A stretch of DNA of 52,980 nucleotides from Desulfotomaculum sp. (GTDB lineage Bacteria > Bacillota > Desulfotomaculia > Desulfotomaculales > Desulfallaceae): the NCBI GenBank assembly GCA_016841675.1, contig JAENYQ010000016.1:1-52980 (forward strand). The letters are read 5' to 3'. The translations under genes and the position numbers were made by a program. This document shows positions 1 to 8,172 of this stretch, in pieces. Positions within the stretch are counted from its first letter, which is position 1, and the number at the start of each line of letters is the position of its first letter. The notes beneath the pieces were generated by a model, which worked only from the letters and a program-made list of their open reading frames with translations, did not search any database and was not told the DNA's origin.

Positions 1-102
1 TTCGCTGCGCTCAGAATGACAGGCTTAAAAGGTTCTTCAATTCTTGTATTCATAGAAATGACACGACGCTGTACCACTTACTGAGTTAACGGTATAACCA
101 TG
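1..102 (+). repeat. MITE-like element copy 1 (right part, cut by window edge)
   Basis: The stretch matches the right half of the elements at 18445, 25773, 28133 and 46542. It has the inner motif ttcgctgcgctcagaatgac, then the right end cttactgagttaacggtat and the terminal CATG at 99-102. The left half and its target duplication lie outside the window. It has no coding capacity. Confidence 0.85.
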
Positions 103-194
103 TAGATTAATTTGTCATCGCTTATTTTTTGCTTGCCAGGCTAAAGTATGAAAAAGTGAGGATGGCGGTCCCCACTTTTCGGATATCGGTCCGG

Positions 195-392
195 TTACCT
201 TTTTTTGATCAATCCGTCCACTGTTCGGGTTACGCCTCTTAACATCTTATCGGCTGCCCGACGCGGCTGCATACGCCTGACCCTGTCCATGCCGAGCAGC
301 TCTCCTGGCTTACGCTGGGGCTTTTTCATCATGTTCATAACAGCGGCCAGAACACTGCCGGCTATTAAGCCCCGCCAAAAATTTCTGGTCAA
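195..392 (-). CDS. Small hypothetical membrane-anchored protein (65 aa)
   Basis: No family is recognised. The N-terminus carries one hydrophobic stretch (about residues 8-22, GLIAGSVLAAVMNMM), followed by a strongly basic tail rich in Arg and Lys. This suggests a single membrane anchor with a cytoplasmic or nucleic-acid-facing tail; that role is inference. The start is TTG, preceded by a purine-rich GAGGAAGGTGAGG ribosome-binding region. A weak hairpin with AAAAGTG/CACTTTT arms at about 150-177 follows the stop and could terminate the transcript. It lies downstream of the zinc-ribbon gene at 428-634 on the same strand, with only 35 bp between them, so the two are probably co-transcribed. Confidence 0.6.
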   Translation of the reverse strand: MTRNFWRGLIAGSVLAAVMNMMKKPQRKPGELLGMDRVRRMQPRRAADKMLRGVTRTVDGLIKKR

Positions 393-427
393 AAAACCTC
401 ACCTTCCTCTTTCAGTAGGTTTTTGAT

Positions 428-634
428 TTACAAAAGACCTTCATTCGTCGGATCAAGAGAAACCAGGCTGCCGTCCTCGCCAACCTCGAAAATGTTGACC
501 CCTTCTTTGTTCTTCCTGTATTCAACGCAGCAATCCCAACAATAGTATTGTTCTACGCCCACCTTGCCGGTGGATTTACCGCCGCATACCGGGCAATGCA
601 ACCTATCGCCCCCTCGAAATTCGCATAGCCCCAT
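428..634 (-). CDS. Small zinc-ribbon protein (68 aa)
   Basis: The protein has two Cys pairs, CPVCGG near residue 14 and CWDC near residue 32, spaced as in a treble-clef or zinc-ribbon domain. An acidic C-terminal third (EVGEDGSLVSLD) follows. It probably binds one zinc ion and may be a nucleic-acid or protein adaptor; no named family is recognised. Start choice is uncertain: ATG at 634 and TTG at 643 are both possible, and neither has a good ribosome-binding site. It lies between mnmA and the 65-aa membrane protein on the same strand. A REP-like hairpin separates it from mnmA, so it may have its own promoter. Confidence 0.65.
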   Translation of the reverse strand: MGLCEFRGGDRLHCPVCGGKSTGKVGVEQYYCWDCCVEYRKNKEGVNIFEVGEDGSLVSLDPTNEGLL

Positions 635-668
635 TATGCCCAATTTTTTGCCGGGTAATGCAAAAAGC

Positions 669-724
669 GGGGTCAGACTTTTGTGTCAGAGGGGACGGTT
701 CCTTTGACACAAAAGTCTGACCCC
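669..724. repeat. REP-like hairpin with GGGGTCAG arms, also likely mnmA terminator
   Basis: Two perfect 20-bp arms (669-688 and 705-724, beginning ggggtcagacttttgtgtca) enclose a 16-nt loop containing GGGGACGGTTCC. It lies immediately past the mnmA stop. Related sequence occurs at 20585-20627. The type resembles REP sequences mobilised by REP-associated tyrosine transposases (inference). Confidence 0.8.
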
Positions 725-729
725 GAGGT

Positions 730-1815
730 CTACTCAATGGTGCCGCCGCCCAGGAGATAGTCTTCCTGGTAGAATACTACGGCCTGGCCTGGCGTGATGG
801 CCTGCTGCGGTGCTTGGAAATCAACTCGGACCCGGTGTTCATCCACCGGGGTTACGGTGGCCGGGGCGGGAGCGCTGTTGTATCTGATCTGGGCCTGAAC
901 CTGGATGGGAGCGGTGATTTTGTCTACCAGCACCAAATTAAGGTCTGACGCCATCAGGCTGGTTTTGCTTAGCGATTCCACCGGCCCGACGATTACGACG
1001 TTACGTTCCGGGTCAATATCCACCACATAAACTCTTTCTCCGGTGGCCAAGCCAAGGCCGCGGCGCTGGCCGATGGTGTAGTAGGCAATACCCTCGTGAC
1101 GGCCTATTTCATTGCCGTTAAGATCCAAAAAAGGGCCGGGCTGGATTTGTTCAGCAACGTTTTCCCGCAAAAAATTGCGGTAGTTGTCGTCGGGTACAAA
1201 GCATATCTCTTGGCTTTCAGGTTTTTCCGCCACCTTCAAGCCTCTTTGAGCCGCCATCTGTCGCACTTCATCCTTGATGAAGGTGCCCAGCGGCATTAGG
1301 GTGTGGGCCAGTTGGTCCTGAGTCATGGAATAAAGGAAGTAAGTCTGGTTCTTGCGCTGATCACTGGCTTTTTTTAGCGTATGGCGGCCGGTTTGCCGGT
1401 CGTAACCGATGATGGCGTAATGGCCGGTGGCCAAGTAGTCGGCTTCCAGAGCCCGGGCTTTTTGCAGCAGGGCTTCGAATTTAATGACCCGGTTGCAGAG
1501 AACGCAGGGGTTGGGGGTTCGACCCCTAACGTACTGGCGGCAGAAGTCCTGTACCACGGTCTGCCGGAACAGCGCGTGGAAGTTCAGCACGTAATACGGG
1601 ATGCCCAGTTTGTCGGCGACGGCCCGGGCATCTTCCACCGCTGTCAGAGAGCAGCATCCTACGTAATCACCGTCCACTTCGGTTACTGAAGGGTCCCATA
1701 GCTGCATGGTTACTCCGATAACCTGGTAACCCTGTTCAAGTAAAAGGGCGGCGGTGACAGAACTGTCCACGCCGCCACTCATGGCCACAACTACTTTTTT
1801 ATTACTTGTGTCCAA
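730..1815 (-). CDS. mnmA: tRNA-specific 2-thiouridylase MnmA
   Basis: MnmA activates U34 of Lys, Glu and Gln tRNAs with ATP and inserts sulfur to give the 2-thiouridine of mnm5s2U. The sequence shows the N-terminal PP-loop AMSGGVDSSV (about residues 11-20), the catalytic Cys in PNPCVLCN (C104) and the second Cys in ESQEICFV (C205), which form the persulfide/disulfide pair. The length of 361 aa is normal. Translation probably starts at TTG (1813-1815) behind a GGGTGAT-like ribosome-binding site. It is the last gene of iscR-iscS-iscU-mnmA, which fits because IscS is the sulfur donor for MnmA in many bacteria. Confidence 0.97.
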   Translation of the reverse strand: MDTSNKKVVVAMSGGVDSSVTAALLLEQGYQVIGVTMQLWDPSVTEVDGDYVGCCSLTAVEDARAVADKLGIPYYVLNFHALFRQTVVQDFCRQYVRGRTPNPCVLCNRVIKFEALLQKARALEADYLATGHYAIIGYDRQTGRHTLKKASDQRKNQTYFLYSMTQDQLAHTLMPLGTFIKDEVRQMAAQRGLKVAEKPESQEICFVPDDNYRNFLRENVAEQIQPGPFLDLNGNEIGRHEGIAYYTIGQRRGLGLATGERVYVVDIDPERNVVIVGPVESLSKTSLMASDLNLVLVDKITAPIQVQAQIRYNSAPAPATVTPVDEHRVRVDFQAPQQAITPGQAVVFYQEDYLLGGGTIE

Positions 1816-1833
1816 TATATCACCCGGTATCCG

Positions 1834-2202
1834 TTATTTTTGTTTTTCCTTGTAGTCTTTAATAGCTGCATGCAGCGCATCGGCAGCCAGGTTGGAACAG
1901 TGCATTTTCTTGGGAGGAAGGCCATCCAGCGCTTCCGCCACAGCTTTGTTACTTAACTGCAACGCTTCCTCAATGGTTTTGCCCTTGGCCATTTCAGTAA
2001 CCATGCTGCTGGTGGCGATGGCTGCCCCGCAACCGAAGGTTTTGAACTTTACGTCTGTGATTATGTTGTCTTCCACCTTGAGGTAAATTTTCATAATGTC
2101 GCCGCAGGAGGGGTTACCCACCTGGCCTACGCCGTTAGCATCGGAAATTTCACCCACATTGCGCGGATTCTCAAAATGGTCCATTACTTTTTCGGTATAC
2201 AT
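1834..2202 (-). CDS. iscU: Iron-sulfur cluster scaffold protein IscU/NifU-N type
   Basis: IscU is the scaffold on which 2Fe-2S and 4Fe-4S clusters are assembled from IscS sulfur. All three cluster-ligand Cys are present: C33 in GNPSCGD, C58 in TFGCGAA and C102 in KMHCSNLA. The Asp after the first Cys (D35), typical of the family, is also present. At 122 aa it is a single-domain IscU, without the NifU Nfu domain. A GGGAGGA ribosome-binding site precedes the ATG. It lies between iscS and mnmA on the same strand. The 307-bp gap to iscS is filled with repeats, so the operon may have been stretched by insertions. Confidence 0.96.
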   Translation of the reverse strand: MYTEKVMDHFENPRNVGEISDANGVGQVGNPSCGDIMKIYLKVEDNIITDVKFKTFGCGAAIATSSMVTEMAKGKTIEEALQLSNKAVAEALDGLPPKKMHCSNLAADALHAAIKDYKEKQK

Positions 2203-2248
2203 GCCCGCATCCTCCCCATATTTTTTGCATAATTGATAAAAATATTCT

Positions 2249-2508
2249 TTCAGTATTTTAGAATTAAGTAGTCAGGATTTAGAATGTCCCAAGACATGCT
2301 TCCATTCCGCTTTGCTACGTTTACAGGAAACGTTTTTATGAAACCGCAAGCACAAACAATTGCGCTTCTGCCATGCTATTAAGTCTTTAAAGAAAGGGGA
2401 CACACCTCAGATTTCAGATATTTCTTTGAGGTCGAGGAATGTCCCCAATTTATGTTTAGCCGGTTCTTTCATTCTGACTCCTGATTTCTGACTCCTGACT
2501 CCTGAGTA
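2249..2508. repeat. Non-coding element bounded by AGTCAGG-type heptamers, copy A
   Basis: The right end (2471-2508) holds several units of TCTGACTCCTGA. The left end (about 2249-2290) is a degenerate inverted match with agtagtcagg. The interior holds a GGGGACACACCTC ... GAGGAATGTCCCC hairpin (2395-2450) of the REP-like family. It fills nearly all of the iscS-iscU gap and ends 1 nt before the iscS stop codon. No gene was seen in 2203-2509. Confidence 0.6.
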
Positions 2509-2509
2509 G

Positions 2510-3739
2510 TTATACCTGCCTCTGACAGGAATCGCTGGCCTTACAGGACACACAGTCACTTTCCATGGCAAACTCATTTTCCTGGTCCAGGGGCGACATG
2601 GCCCTAAGCCGTTCCACGATGGGCGGCATTACTTCCATAAAGCTATCAATGTCTTCGGGCGTATTATCACGCCCCAGGGTGATGCGAATGGAACCGTGAG
2701 CCAATTCATGGGGGATGCCCATAGCCAGCAGAACGTGGGATGGTTCAAGGGAACCGGATGTACAGGCTGACCCGCTTGATGCCGCGAACCCTTTCATATC
2801 CAGGCTGAGCAGCATTGATTCACCTTCAATATATTCAAAGGTAAAACTGGCATGGTTGGGCAGACGCATGGTCGGATGGCCGGTTAATCTGGTATTGGGG
2901 ATTCTATCCATAACTTCTTTAATTAATTTATCCCGCAATCCGGTCAGGTAAGCGGGTTCTTGATCCAGATCCCGGACTGCCAATTCGCAGGCTTTTCCCA
3001 TGGCAATAATGCCGGGGACATTTTCGGTGCCCGAACGGCGCAGTTTCTCCTGAGCTCCGCCATGGAACAGTGATTGTCTCCAACGGGTGCCTTTACGGAT
3101 ATACAGGGCGCCAACACCTTTGGGCCCGTATATCTTATGAGCGCTGATAGTTAACAGGTCTATGCCCAGGTCGTTCACGTCAACAGGAATTTTGCCCAGG
3201 GTCTGCACCGCGTCGGTGTGGAATGTGATACCCTTGCTCTTGACCAAGGCGGCCAGTTCCTTAATGGGCTGAATTGTACCCATTTCGTTGTTGGCGTGCA
3301 TGATGGTAACCAGGATGGTCTTGTCCGTTATAGCATTGGCCAGATCATCAATGTCAACCATACCGTGCTTGTCCACCGGCAGGATGGTGACGGTAAAACC
3401 CTGTTTACCCAGCGCCTTAACGGTGTTCAGTACAGCGTGGTGTTCCACGGCAGATGTGATGATGTGATTGCCGCGGTTTTTATTTATCATGGCTATACCG
3501 TGGATAGCCATGTTATCGGACTCAGTGCCGCCACTGGTAAAAACAATTTCGTTGGCCTGGGCGCCGATGGCCCGGGCTACTTTTTCACGGGCTTCTTCAA
3601 TGGCTTTTCTGACCACCCGGCCAAAGTAGTGCACGCTGGTGGGGTTGCCGAAAAAATCGGTCTGAAATTTCTGCATCTCTTCAACAACTTCCGGACGTAC
3701 CGGCGTAGTGGCGCTATGGTCGAAGTATACTCTTTGCAA
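2510..3739 (-). CDS. iscS: Cysteine desulfurase IscS/NifS
   Basis: This PLP enzyme converts cysteine to alanine and carries the sulfur as a persulfide for Fe-S assembly and tRNA thiolation. The PLP lysine is K202 in SAHKIYGPKG, and the catalytic Cys is C326 in the SGSACTSG loop. The HTDAVQ segment that contacts PLP is also present. At 409 aa it is slightly long because of a C-terminal tail with three extra Cys (SDCVSCKASDSC), whose role is unknown. The start is TTG with an AAAGGAGGAG ribosome-binding site. It lies 78 bp after iscR and upstream of iscU and mnmA. Confidence 0.97.
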   Translation of the reverse strand: MQRVYFDHSATTPVRPEVVEEMQKFQTDFFGNPTSVHYFGRVVRKAIEEAREKVARAIGAQANEIVFTSGGTESDNMAIHGIAMINKNRGNHIITSAVEHHAVLNTVKALGKQGFTVTILPVDKHGMVDIDDLANAITDKTILVTIMHANNEMGTIQPIKELAALVKSKGITFHTDAVQTLGKIPVDVNDLGIDLLTISAHKIYGPKGVGALYIRKGTRWRQSLFHGGAQEKLRRSGTENVPGIIAMGKACELAVRDLDQEPAYLTGLRDKLIKEVMDRIPNTRLTGHPTMRLPNHASFTFEYIEGESMLLSLDMKGFAASSGSACTSGSLEPSHVLLAMGIPHELAHGSIRITLGRDNTPEDIDSFMEVMPPIVERLRAMSPLDQENEFAMESDCVSCKASDSCQRQV

Positions 3740-3817
3740 TGATTTGCTCCTCCTTTTGGCTTATATTGTTGTTTGACTAAAGAAGTGCTAATTGTAATAT
3801 ATTTAGTATAACTGACT

Positions 3818-4264
3818 TTAAGCGCGTCTTTCCCGTTCCGCCTTGTCGGCGTCGCGTAACATATCGGCCAAACTGATCGAGTCCATGAGCTCGGCCAGTG
3901 AATCTCTGACCCTGGCCCACACCGACCGGGTGATGCAGTAGTCGGACTGGTCACACTCGGCGGGTTCAATTTCGCTTACGCAGTCCACCGGAGCAATTGG
4001 TCCTTCCATGACTCTGATTATGTCACCCACGGTTATTTTTTCGGGATCTCGGGCCAGTATATAACCTCCCTGGGAACCCCGTACGCTTTTTACCAACCCT
4101 GTTTTACGCAGGGTGGCAATTAACTGTTCCAAGTAGTTTTCGGAAATGTTTTGTCGTTCGGCCACCGTCTTTAGCGGAATGGGTTCGGTTCCGTAATGCT
4201 GGGCCAGGTCGAACATGGCCTTTAACCCGTAATGTCCACGTGTGGACAACCGCAATAGTCCCAC
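3818..4264 (-). CDS. iscR: Rrf2-family regulator, IscR type
   Basis: The N-terminal winged helix-turn-helix (LSTRGHYGLKAMFDLA, and the recognition region NISENYLEQLIATLRK) identifies an Rrf2 regulator. Three Cys in the C-terminal half (DCVSEIEPAECDQSDYC) match the position of the IscR 2Fe-2S ligands and argue for a cluster-sensing regulator rather than CymR, which lacks them. It heads iscS-iscU-mnmA and probably represses its own operon when clusters are plentiful. Start is GTG at 4264 or TTG at 4255; the latter gives the usual M-R-LSTRGHYG N-terminus. A good sigma-A promoter lies just upstream. Confidence 0.93.
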   Translation of the reverse strand: MGLLRLSTRGHYGLKAMFDLAQHYGTEPIPLKTVAERQNISENYLEQLIATLRKTGLVKSVRGSQGGYILARDPEKITVGDIIRVMEGPIAPVDCVSEIEPAECDQSDYCITRSVWARVRDSLAELMDSISLADMLRDADKAERERRA

Positions 4265-4312
4265 CCACCCTCTTTAATTCACACTAAATCACTCGGGATT
4301 AATTACATGGAT

Positions 4313-4341
4313 ATCTTAGCATTCCGATAGGTTATTGTCAA
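4313..4341 (-). promoter_or_regulatory. Sigma-A-type promoter of the isc operon
   Basis: On the minus strand the -35 box is TTGACA (4341-4336), the spacer is exactly 17 bp, and the -10 box is TAAGAT (4318-4313). It lies about 50 bp upstream of the iscR start and past the rarA stop. No clear IscR dyad was identified by eye. Confidence 0.75.
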
Positions 4342-4376
4342 TTAAGTTTTTCTTACTTTTTTTCCTTCTTATTTTC

Positions 4377-5708
4377 TTACTTGTTGTTATTTTTTTTACG
4401 GCTTTGCCAACGTTCCCAGATGTATTTTTCTCTTTCTTGTTCCGAGGGACGGTAAAAGCTCCTGTTTTTCATATTATCAGGCAGGTATTGCTGGATCACC
4501 CAGTGGTTTTGGTAATCATGGGGGTATTTATAACCAATGCCGTGACCCAGGTTTTGCTTGGCGCCGCTATAACTGGTATCCCGCAGGTGCGTCGGTACTG
4601 CTGTTACTGTTTCACTGCGGACCGCCTCCAAAGCAGCTTCAATGCCCAGGTAAGCGGCGTTGCTTTTAGGAGCCAGGGCCATGTACACCGCGGCTTCGGC
4701 CAGGATAATCCTGGCTTCGGGCATACCGATGCGCTCCACTGCCTGAGCTGCGGCGGTGGCTACCATCAGGGCCTGGGGATCGGCCAATCCAATGTCTTCG
4801 GCAGCCAGGATCATAATCCGCCGGACCACGAAAACAGGGTCATCGCCGGCATGCAGTAACCTGGCCAGCCAGTAAAGGACGGCTTGGGGGTCCGAGCCCC
4901 GCATACTTTTGATAAATGCTGAGATTACGTCGTAATGTTCATCCACCCGGTCAAACTGAATGATGCGGTTCTGGCAGACGTTTTTCACCGCTTCCATAGT
5001 GACCAACCGCCGGCCGTCTTCTCCGGGCAGGGTGGTTAGTACCGCCAGTTCCAGCACGTTTAGGGCTGCTCGGGCATCGCCGTTGGCAAAACTGGTGATG
5101 GCATTCTGTACGCCATCTTCCAGGTCCACCCGGTAGTCACCCAGGCCGTGTTCAGTGTCCGCCAGGGCACGGTGCAGCACCCTGCCCAGCGCAGCTGTCG
5201 ATAGTGGTTCCAACCGGTATAAAAGCGACCGGGACAACAAGGGCCGGTTTATCGCAAACATGGGATTTTCGGTCGTGGAGCCCACTAACACCACTGTCCC
5301 GTCCTCAACAAAAGGCAGCAGCGCGTCCTGCTGAGCCTTGTTGAAACGGTGAATCTCATCAATAAACAGCACGGTACGCCGGCTATACATGGCCAAGCGG
5401 TCTTTGGCTTGTTCCACCACTTTGCGGATATCCGCCACCCCGGCCATAACGGCGTTTATTTTTTCAAAGTGCGCGCTGGTCATGTTAGCAATGATATGAG
5501 CCAGGGTAGTTTTGCCGGTGCCGGGCGGGCCAAAAAGAATCAGTGACTGCAGCCCGTCGCTGGTAATGAGTTTTTTTAGCGGACGGCCCGGCCCCACCAG
5601 GCTGTGTTGTTCTTCAAACTCAGCCAGTGTGCGCGGCCGCATCCGTACAGCCAGTGGCGCTGTCTTGTGCATGTTTTTTTCGGCTGCCTGTCGGAACATA
5701 TCTTCCAT
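4377..5708 (-). CDS. rarA: Replication-associated recombination protein A (RarA/MgsA), AAA+ clamp-loader-like ATPase
   Basis: RarA is a AAA+ ATPase related to clamp loaders that acts at stalled replication forks. The protein has Walker A GPPGTGKTTLA, Walker B FIDEIHRFNKAQQD and sensor-1 GSTTENPMF. The C-terminal MgsA domain includes IKSMRGSDPQAVLYWLARLL. The chosen ATG at 5708 gives MEDMFRQAAEK, the usual N-terminus, behind a GGGGTGGTG ribosome-binding region; an upstream start at 5732 is less likely. Length is about 443 aa, normal for the family. It is on the same strand as the isc operon, but that operon has its own promoter. An unusual inverted-repeat element lies directly upstream (5736-5915). 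Confidence 0.95.
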   Translation of the reverse strand: MEDMFRQAAEKNMHKTAPLAVRMRPRTLAEFEEQHSLVGPGRPLKKLITSDGLQSLILFGPPGTGKTTLAHIIANMTSAHFEKINAVMAGVADIRKVVEQAKDRLAMYSRRTVLFIDEIHRFNKAQQDALLPFVEDGTVVLVGSTTENPMFAINRPLLSRSLLYRLEPLSTAALGRVLHRALADTEHGLGDYRVDLEDGVQNAITSFANGDARAALNVLELAVLTTLPGEDGRRLVTMEAVKNVCQNRIIQFDRVDEHYDVISAFIKSMRGSDPQAVLYWLARLLHAGDDPVFVVRRIMILAAEDIGLADPQALMVATAAAQAVERIGMPEARIILAEAAVYMALAPKSNAAYLGIEAALEAVRSETVTAVPTHLRDTSYSGAKQNLGHGIGYKYPHDYQNHWVIQQYLPDNMKNRSFYRPSEQEREKYIWERWQSRKKNNNK

Positions 5709-5735
5709 TTTTTCACCACCCCAAAAAATCATAAA

Positions 5736-5915
5736 AAACCGGGTGGTGGTACCTTCCGCTCACTGACTCGGCCTTATTTATGTACGAGCTCACTCGGCTA
5801 CGGGCGGCTCATAACTCGGCCCTTCGGGCCTCAAACAGATTCGCCGCTTATCCTTCGCCTCCTTCGCTCTTTGAATGGGCCTCGTATGTTCGCTTCAGGT
5901 ACCACCACCCGGTTT
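5736..5915. repeat. 180-bp element bounded by perfect 19-bp inverted repeats
   Basis: The arm aaaccgggtggtggtacct (5736-5754) is repeated exactly in inverse at 5897-5915. The interior is GC-rich with further short dyads (ggcccttcgggcc, gagctcactcggc) and purine-rich GAAGGAGGCGAAGG on the minus strand. It lies in the rarA leader, 27 bp upstream of the rarA ATG, so it would be transcribed as a folded 5' leader or is a small non-autonomous mobile element. Together with the trxA terminator it accounts for much of the 372-bp gap 5709-6080. Confidence 0.75.
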
Positions 5916-5937
5916 CCAGTATACTTTCCTTAACAAT

Positions 5938-5983
5938 AAAAAAGGCGCGCACTAAATCAGGTTCCTTAGCTGCGCGCCTTTTA
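5938..5983 (-). terminator. Rho-independent terminator after trxA
   Basis: Arms AAAAGGCGCGC and GCGCGCCTTTT enclose a loop of about 22 nt. On the minus strand the hairpin is followed by a T run, about 100 bp past the trxA stop. Confidence 0.8.
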
Positions 5984-6080
5984 GGTACAATATTATTTTT
6001 TGGCCATCAATTGGCCACTAAGTTTGGAACTAGACAATAGCATTAAACGGTAAAACCAATAAGTAAAAACTAGGGCCGCA

Positions 6081-6413
6081 TTATGCGATATGCTTGTCTA
6101 TTGCTGCCTGTAGTTCTTTCTTGGTTTTGAATCCGATGACTCTTTCTACTTCTTTGCCGCCTTTAAAAATAATTAAGGTGGGGATGCTGACAACGCTGAA
6201 ATTGGTTGGTATGTTCTTGTTTTCATCCACATTTAACTTGGCCACTGCTATTTTGCCTTCATAGTCTTTAGCCATTTCTTCTACCACGGGAGCAATCATT
6301 TTGCAGGGTCCACACCATTCCGCCCAAAAATCAACTAGTACCGGTGTAGTGGCATTATCAATAAATTGCTGAAAGTTTGATTCACCGAGAATGTTAATAT
6401 TCTCACTGGCCAC
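6081..6413 (-). CDS. trxA: Thioredoxin
   Basis: This is a small cytoplasmic dithiol-disulfide oxidoreductase that keeps target proteins reduced. The active site WAEWCGPCKM and the cis-Pro loop SIPTLIIF are both present. The start chosen is GTG at 6413 (M-ASENINILGES), because GGGAGAG lies 6 nt upstream. An apparent TTG start six codons earlier would place this Shine-Dalgarno sequence inside the gene. That gives 110 aa, a typical length. The gene seems monocistronic, with its own terminator downstream. No thioredoxin reductase is adjacent. Confidence 0.95.
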   Translation of the reverse strand: MASENINILGESNFQQFIDNATTPVLVDFWAEWCGPCKMIAPVVEEMAKDYEGKIAVAKLNVDENKNIPTNFSVVSIPTLIIFKGGKEVERVIGFKTKKELQAAIDKHIA

Positions 6414-6559
6414 GTTACACTCTCCCTTCAACGTAATCTATGTTGCTGCACATGGCTACCCTAAATTGTAATAATTAGTGATGAAAAAATAAGACCGTAA
6501 TAGAACTTCCAAGGATAGCATATCCATGTTTTATATAATATCTGCATGGATAAAAAATG

Positions 6560-7288
6560 TCAATTCATATTGTTAAAAACGCCCAGCTCTAATAACTTGT
6601 CTACTACATAACCGGCCATACACAGCCCCGCCACCGGAGGGACATAAGATATACTGCCCGGAACGGGGCGGTTCCCGGCCTGGGAACTTGGCACAGCTAT
6701 AGGACTGGCGATGGAGTAGACTACCGGAATATGCTCTTGAATACCGGCGGCGCGGAGTTTTTTACGGACTGTCCGGGCCAGGGGGCAGACCGTGGTTTTC
6801 CAAATGCTGTCCACCTTAAATGAAGTGGGGTCCAGCTTGTTACCGGCCCCCATAGCCGATATTACCGGTATTTGCCGTCTGACACAATGGAGCAGAAGTG
6901 CTATTTTGTTATCAACATCGTCTATGGCGTCAACTACAAAATTTAATTGCTGCTTGTCCAGCATTTCTTCTGCTGCACCCGGGGTAAATTTCCGTTGTCT
7001 GGTCTCCAGTTTCAGCTTAGGGTTTATACCTTGCAAACGTTCGGCCATTACTGCGGTCTTGGGTAGCCCAACGGTGTGGGTCAGGGCATGCAACTGGCGG
7101 TTGATGTTAGATGTGGACACGGTATCGTGGTCCACTAGAAACAGGGAACCGATACCGGCCCGGGCTAATGCTTCGGCGGTAAAGGAGCCCACCCCGCCTA
7201 AACCGAAGATCGCCACTTTACTGGCCGCAAGTATGGTCAGCCCTTCCCGGCCGATTAACAACTCAGTTCGCTCAAATATTGCAGCCAT
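6560..7288 (-). CDS. tcdA: tRNA threonylcarbamoyladenosine dehydratase TcdA (ThiF/E1-like)
   Basis: TcdA uses ATP to dehydrate t6A37 to cyclic ct6A in ANN-decoding tRNAs. The start FERTELLIGREGL and the nucleotide-binding loop GLGGVGSFTAEALARAGIG are typical. The adenylation-site segment DHDTVSTSNINRQ, the DAIDDVDNK motif and the late GSISYVPPVAGLCMAGYVV motif complete the family pattern. ThiF, MoeB and HesA are paralogous alternatives, but the late motif and the absence of thi/moa neighbours favour TcdA. Start is uncertain: ATG at 7288 has a GGAG about 9 nt upstream, while ATG at 7342 has GAGGA directly abutting it. Confidence 0.9.
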   Translation of the reverse strand: MAAIFERTELLIGREGLTILAASKVAIFGLGGVGSFTAEALARAGIGSLFLVDHDTVSTSNINRQLHALTHTVGLPKTAVMAERLQGINPKLKLETRQRKFTPGAAEEMLDKQQLNFVVDAIDDVDNKIALLLHCVRRQIPVISAMGAGNKLDPTSFKVDSIWKTTVCPLARTVRKKLRAAGIQEHIPVVYSIASPIAVPSSQAGNRPVPGSISYVPPVAGLCMAGYVVDKLLELGVFNNMN

Positions 7289-7348
7289 AGGCCCGCGCTC
7301 CATCTCCATCTCATATTGGCAGACATTTAAAATTAGGAACATTCCTCA

Positions 7349-7654
7349 CTAGCCCAAGTTTCGATTTAAATGCCCAAAAAGCTTGCGTTTACTGGATTTC
7401 TATAATTTTTTCGGTCACTACTTGTAAATTATTGTCATATTTGTAATAATCCTTTCGAAAAATGGTGTTTTATTTCCTATTTAAGGTTAACAAAGCAAGG
7501 ATATTGTGGTCAATGGAACCCATTTCCATGGTAATTTTTTTAGGTCACTATTTTTGCACTTTTTTGCGATTTTGAAGCCGCAAGCCCAGTAATAACGTGA
7601 TGAAAAAATATTTTTAGGGCGATTTTTATGATGGAAAATCGAAACTTGGGCTAG
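7349..7654. repeat. 306-bp element bounded by perfect 19-bp inverted repeats
   Basis: The arm ctagcccaagtttcgattt (7349-7367) recurs in inverse at 7636-7654. Subterminal sequences are also related (aagcttgcg and ccgcaagcc). The AT-rich interior has no convincing coding sequence. It may be a non-autonomous mobile element next to tcdA. Confidence 0.7.
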
Positions 7655-8172
7655 GGACATTCATGCGTTGGGGACATTCCTCTGCAAGAGGTGTGTCCCC
7701 TATCCTTAGACGGAGGTGTGTCCCCTTTCCTTAATAAAAAATTTCCAGTAAGCATCCGGCATGCGGCTACCTACTGGAAACTTAATTATCTTGGTTGCAC
7801 ATGTTTAACCCCATGGTGCCGTGGACACTCAAAGTTTCCTGAACTTGTTCTCAACAGGCGGGTGCCCTCCTAAATGTTTCCTGTTTCCTTGTTAGGCATA
7901 GGGTACATTCCATTGGAAAATTCCATAATTGGGGACATTCTTTAGTCCCATTCCTTAAATGCACCATTACCATATTAAGGTATACATTTCACATTCAGAG
8001 CCCGGGCTCCCTTTTAATCGGTGTTGGCCCCAAAACTCCAAGCAATTCACGCGCACCGCAGGGTATGATTAACTCTTCTTGAGTATATGGTAACACAACA
8101 CAGTAGCTCAAAGCAAGTAATCAGACCCTGTCCTTTTAAAAAAAACTGAATTTTCTAGAATTAAAACCATCC
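7655..8172. other. Intergenic region with REP-like GGGGACA repeats, no gene seen
   Basis: Between the inverted-repeat element and aspS lie two adjacent REP-like units (7655-7730: ggggacattc ... gtgtgtcccc, the second half duplicated) and another ggggacattc ... gtccc at about 7930-7950. Open frames here are short and lack ribosome-binding sites or recognisable motifs. No terminator for aspS was clearly identified. Confidence 0.6.

Noticed and set aside
5780-6040. Open frame across the rarA-leader element and trxA terminator
   Set aside because: It runs through a perfect inverted repeat and a terminator, so coding is unlikely.
7691-7873. Plus-strand open frame in the tcdA-aspS gap
   Set aside because: It lies in REP-like repeat DNA, has no ribosome-binding site and no recognisable domain.
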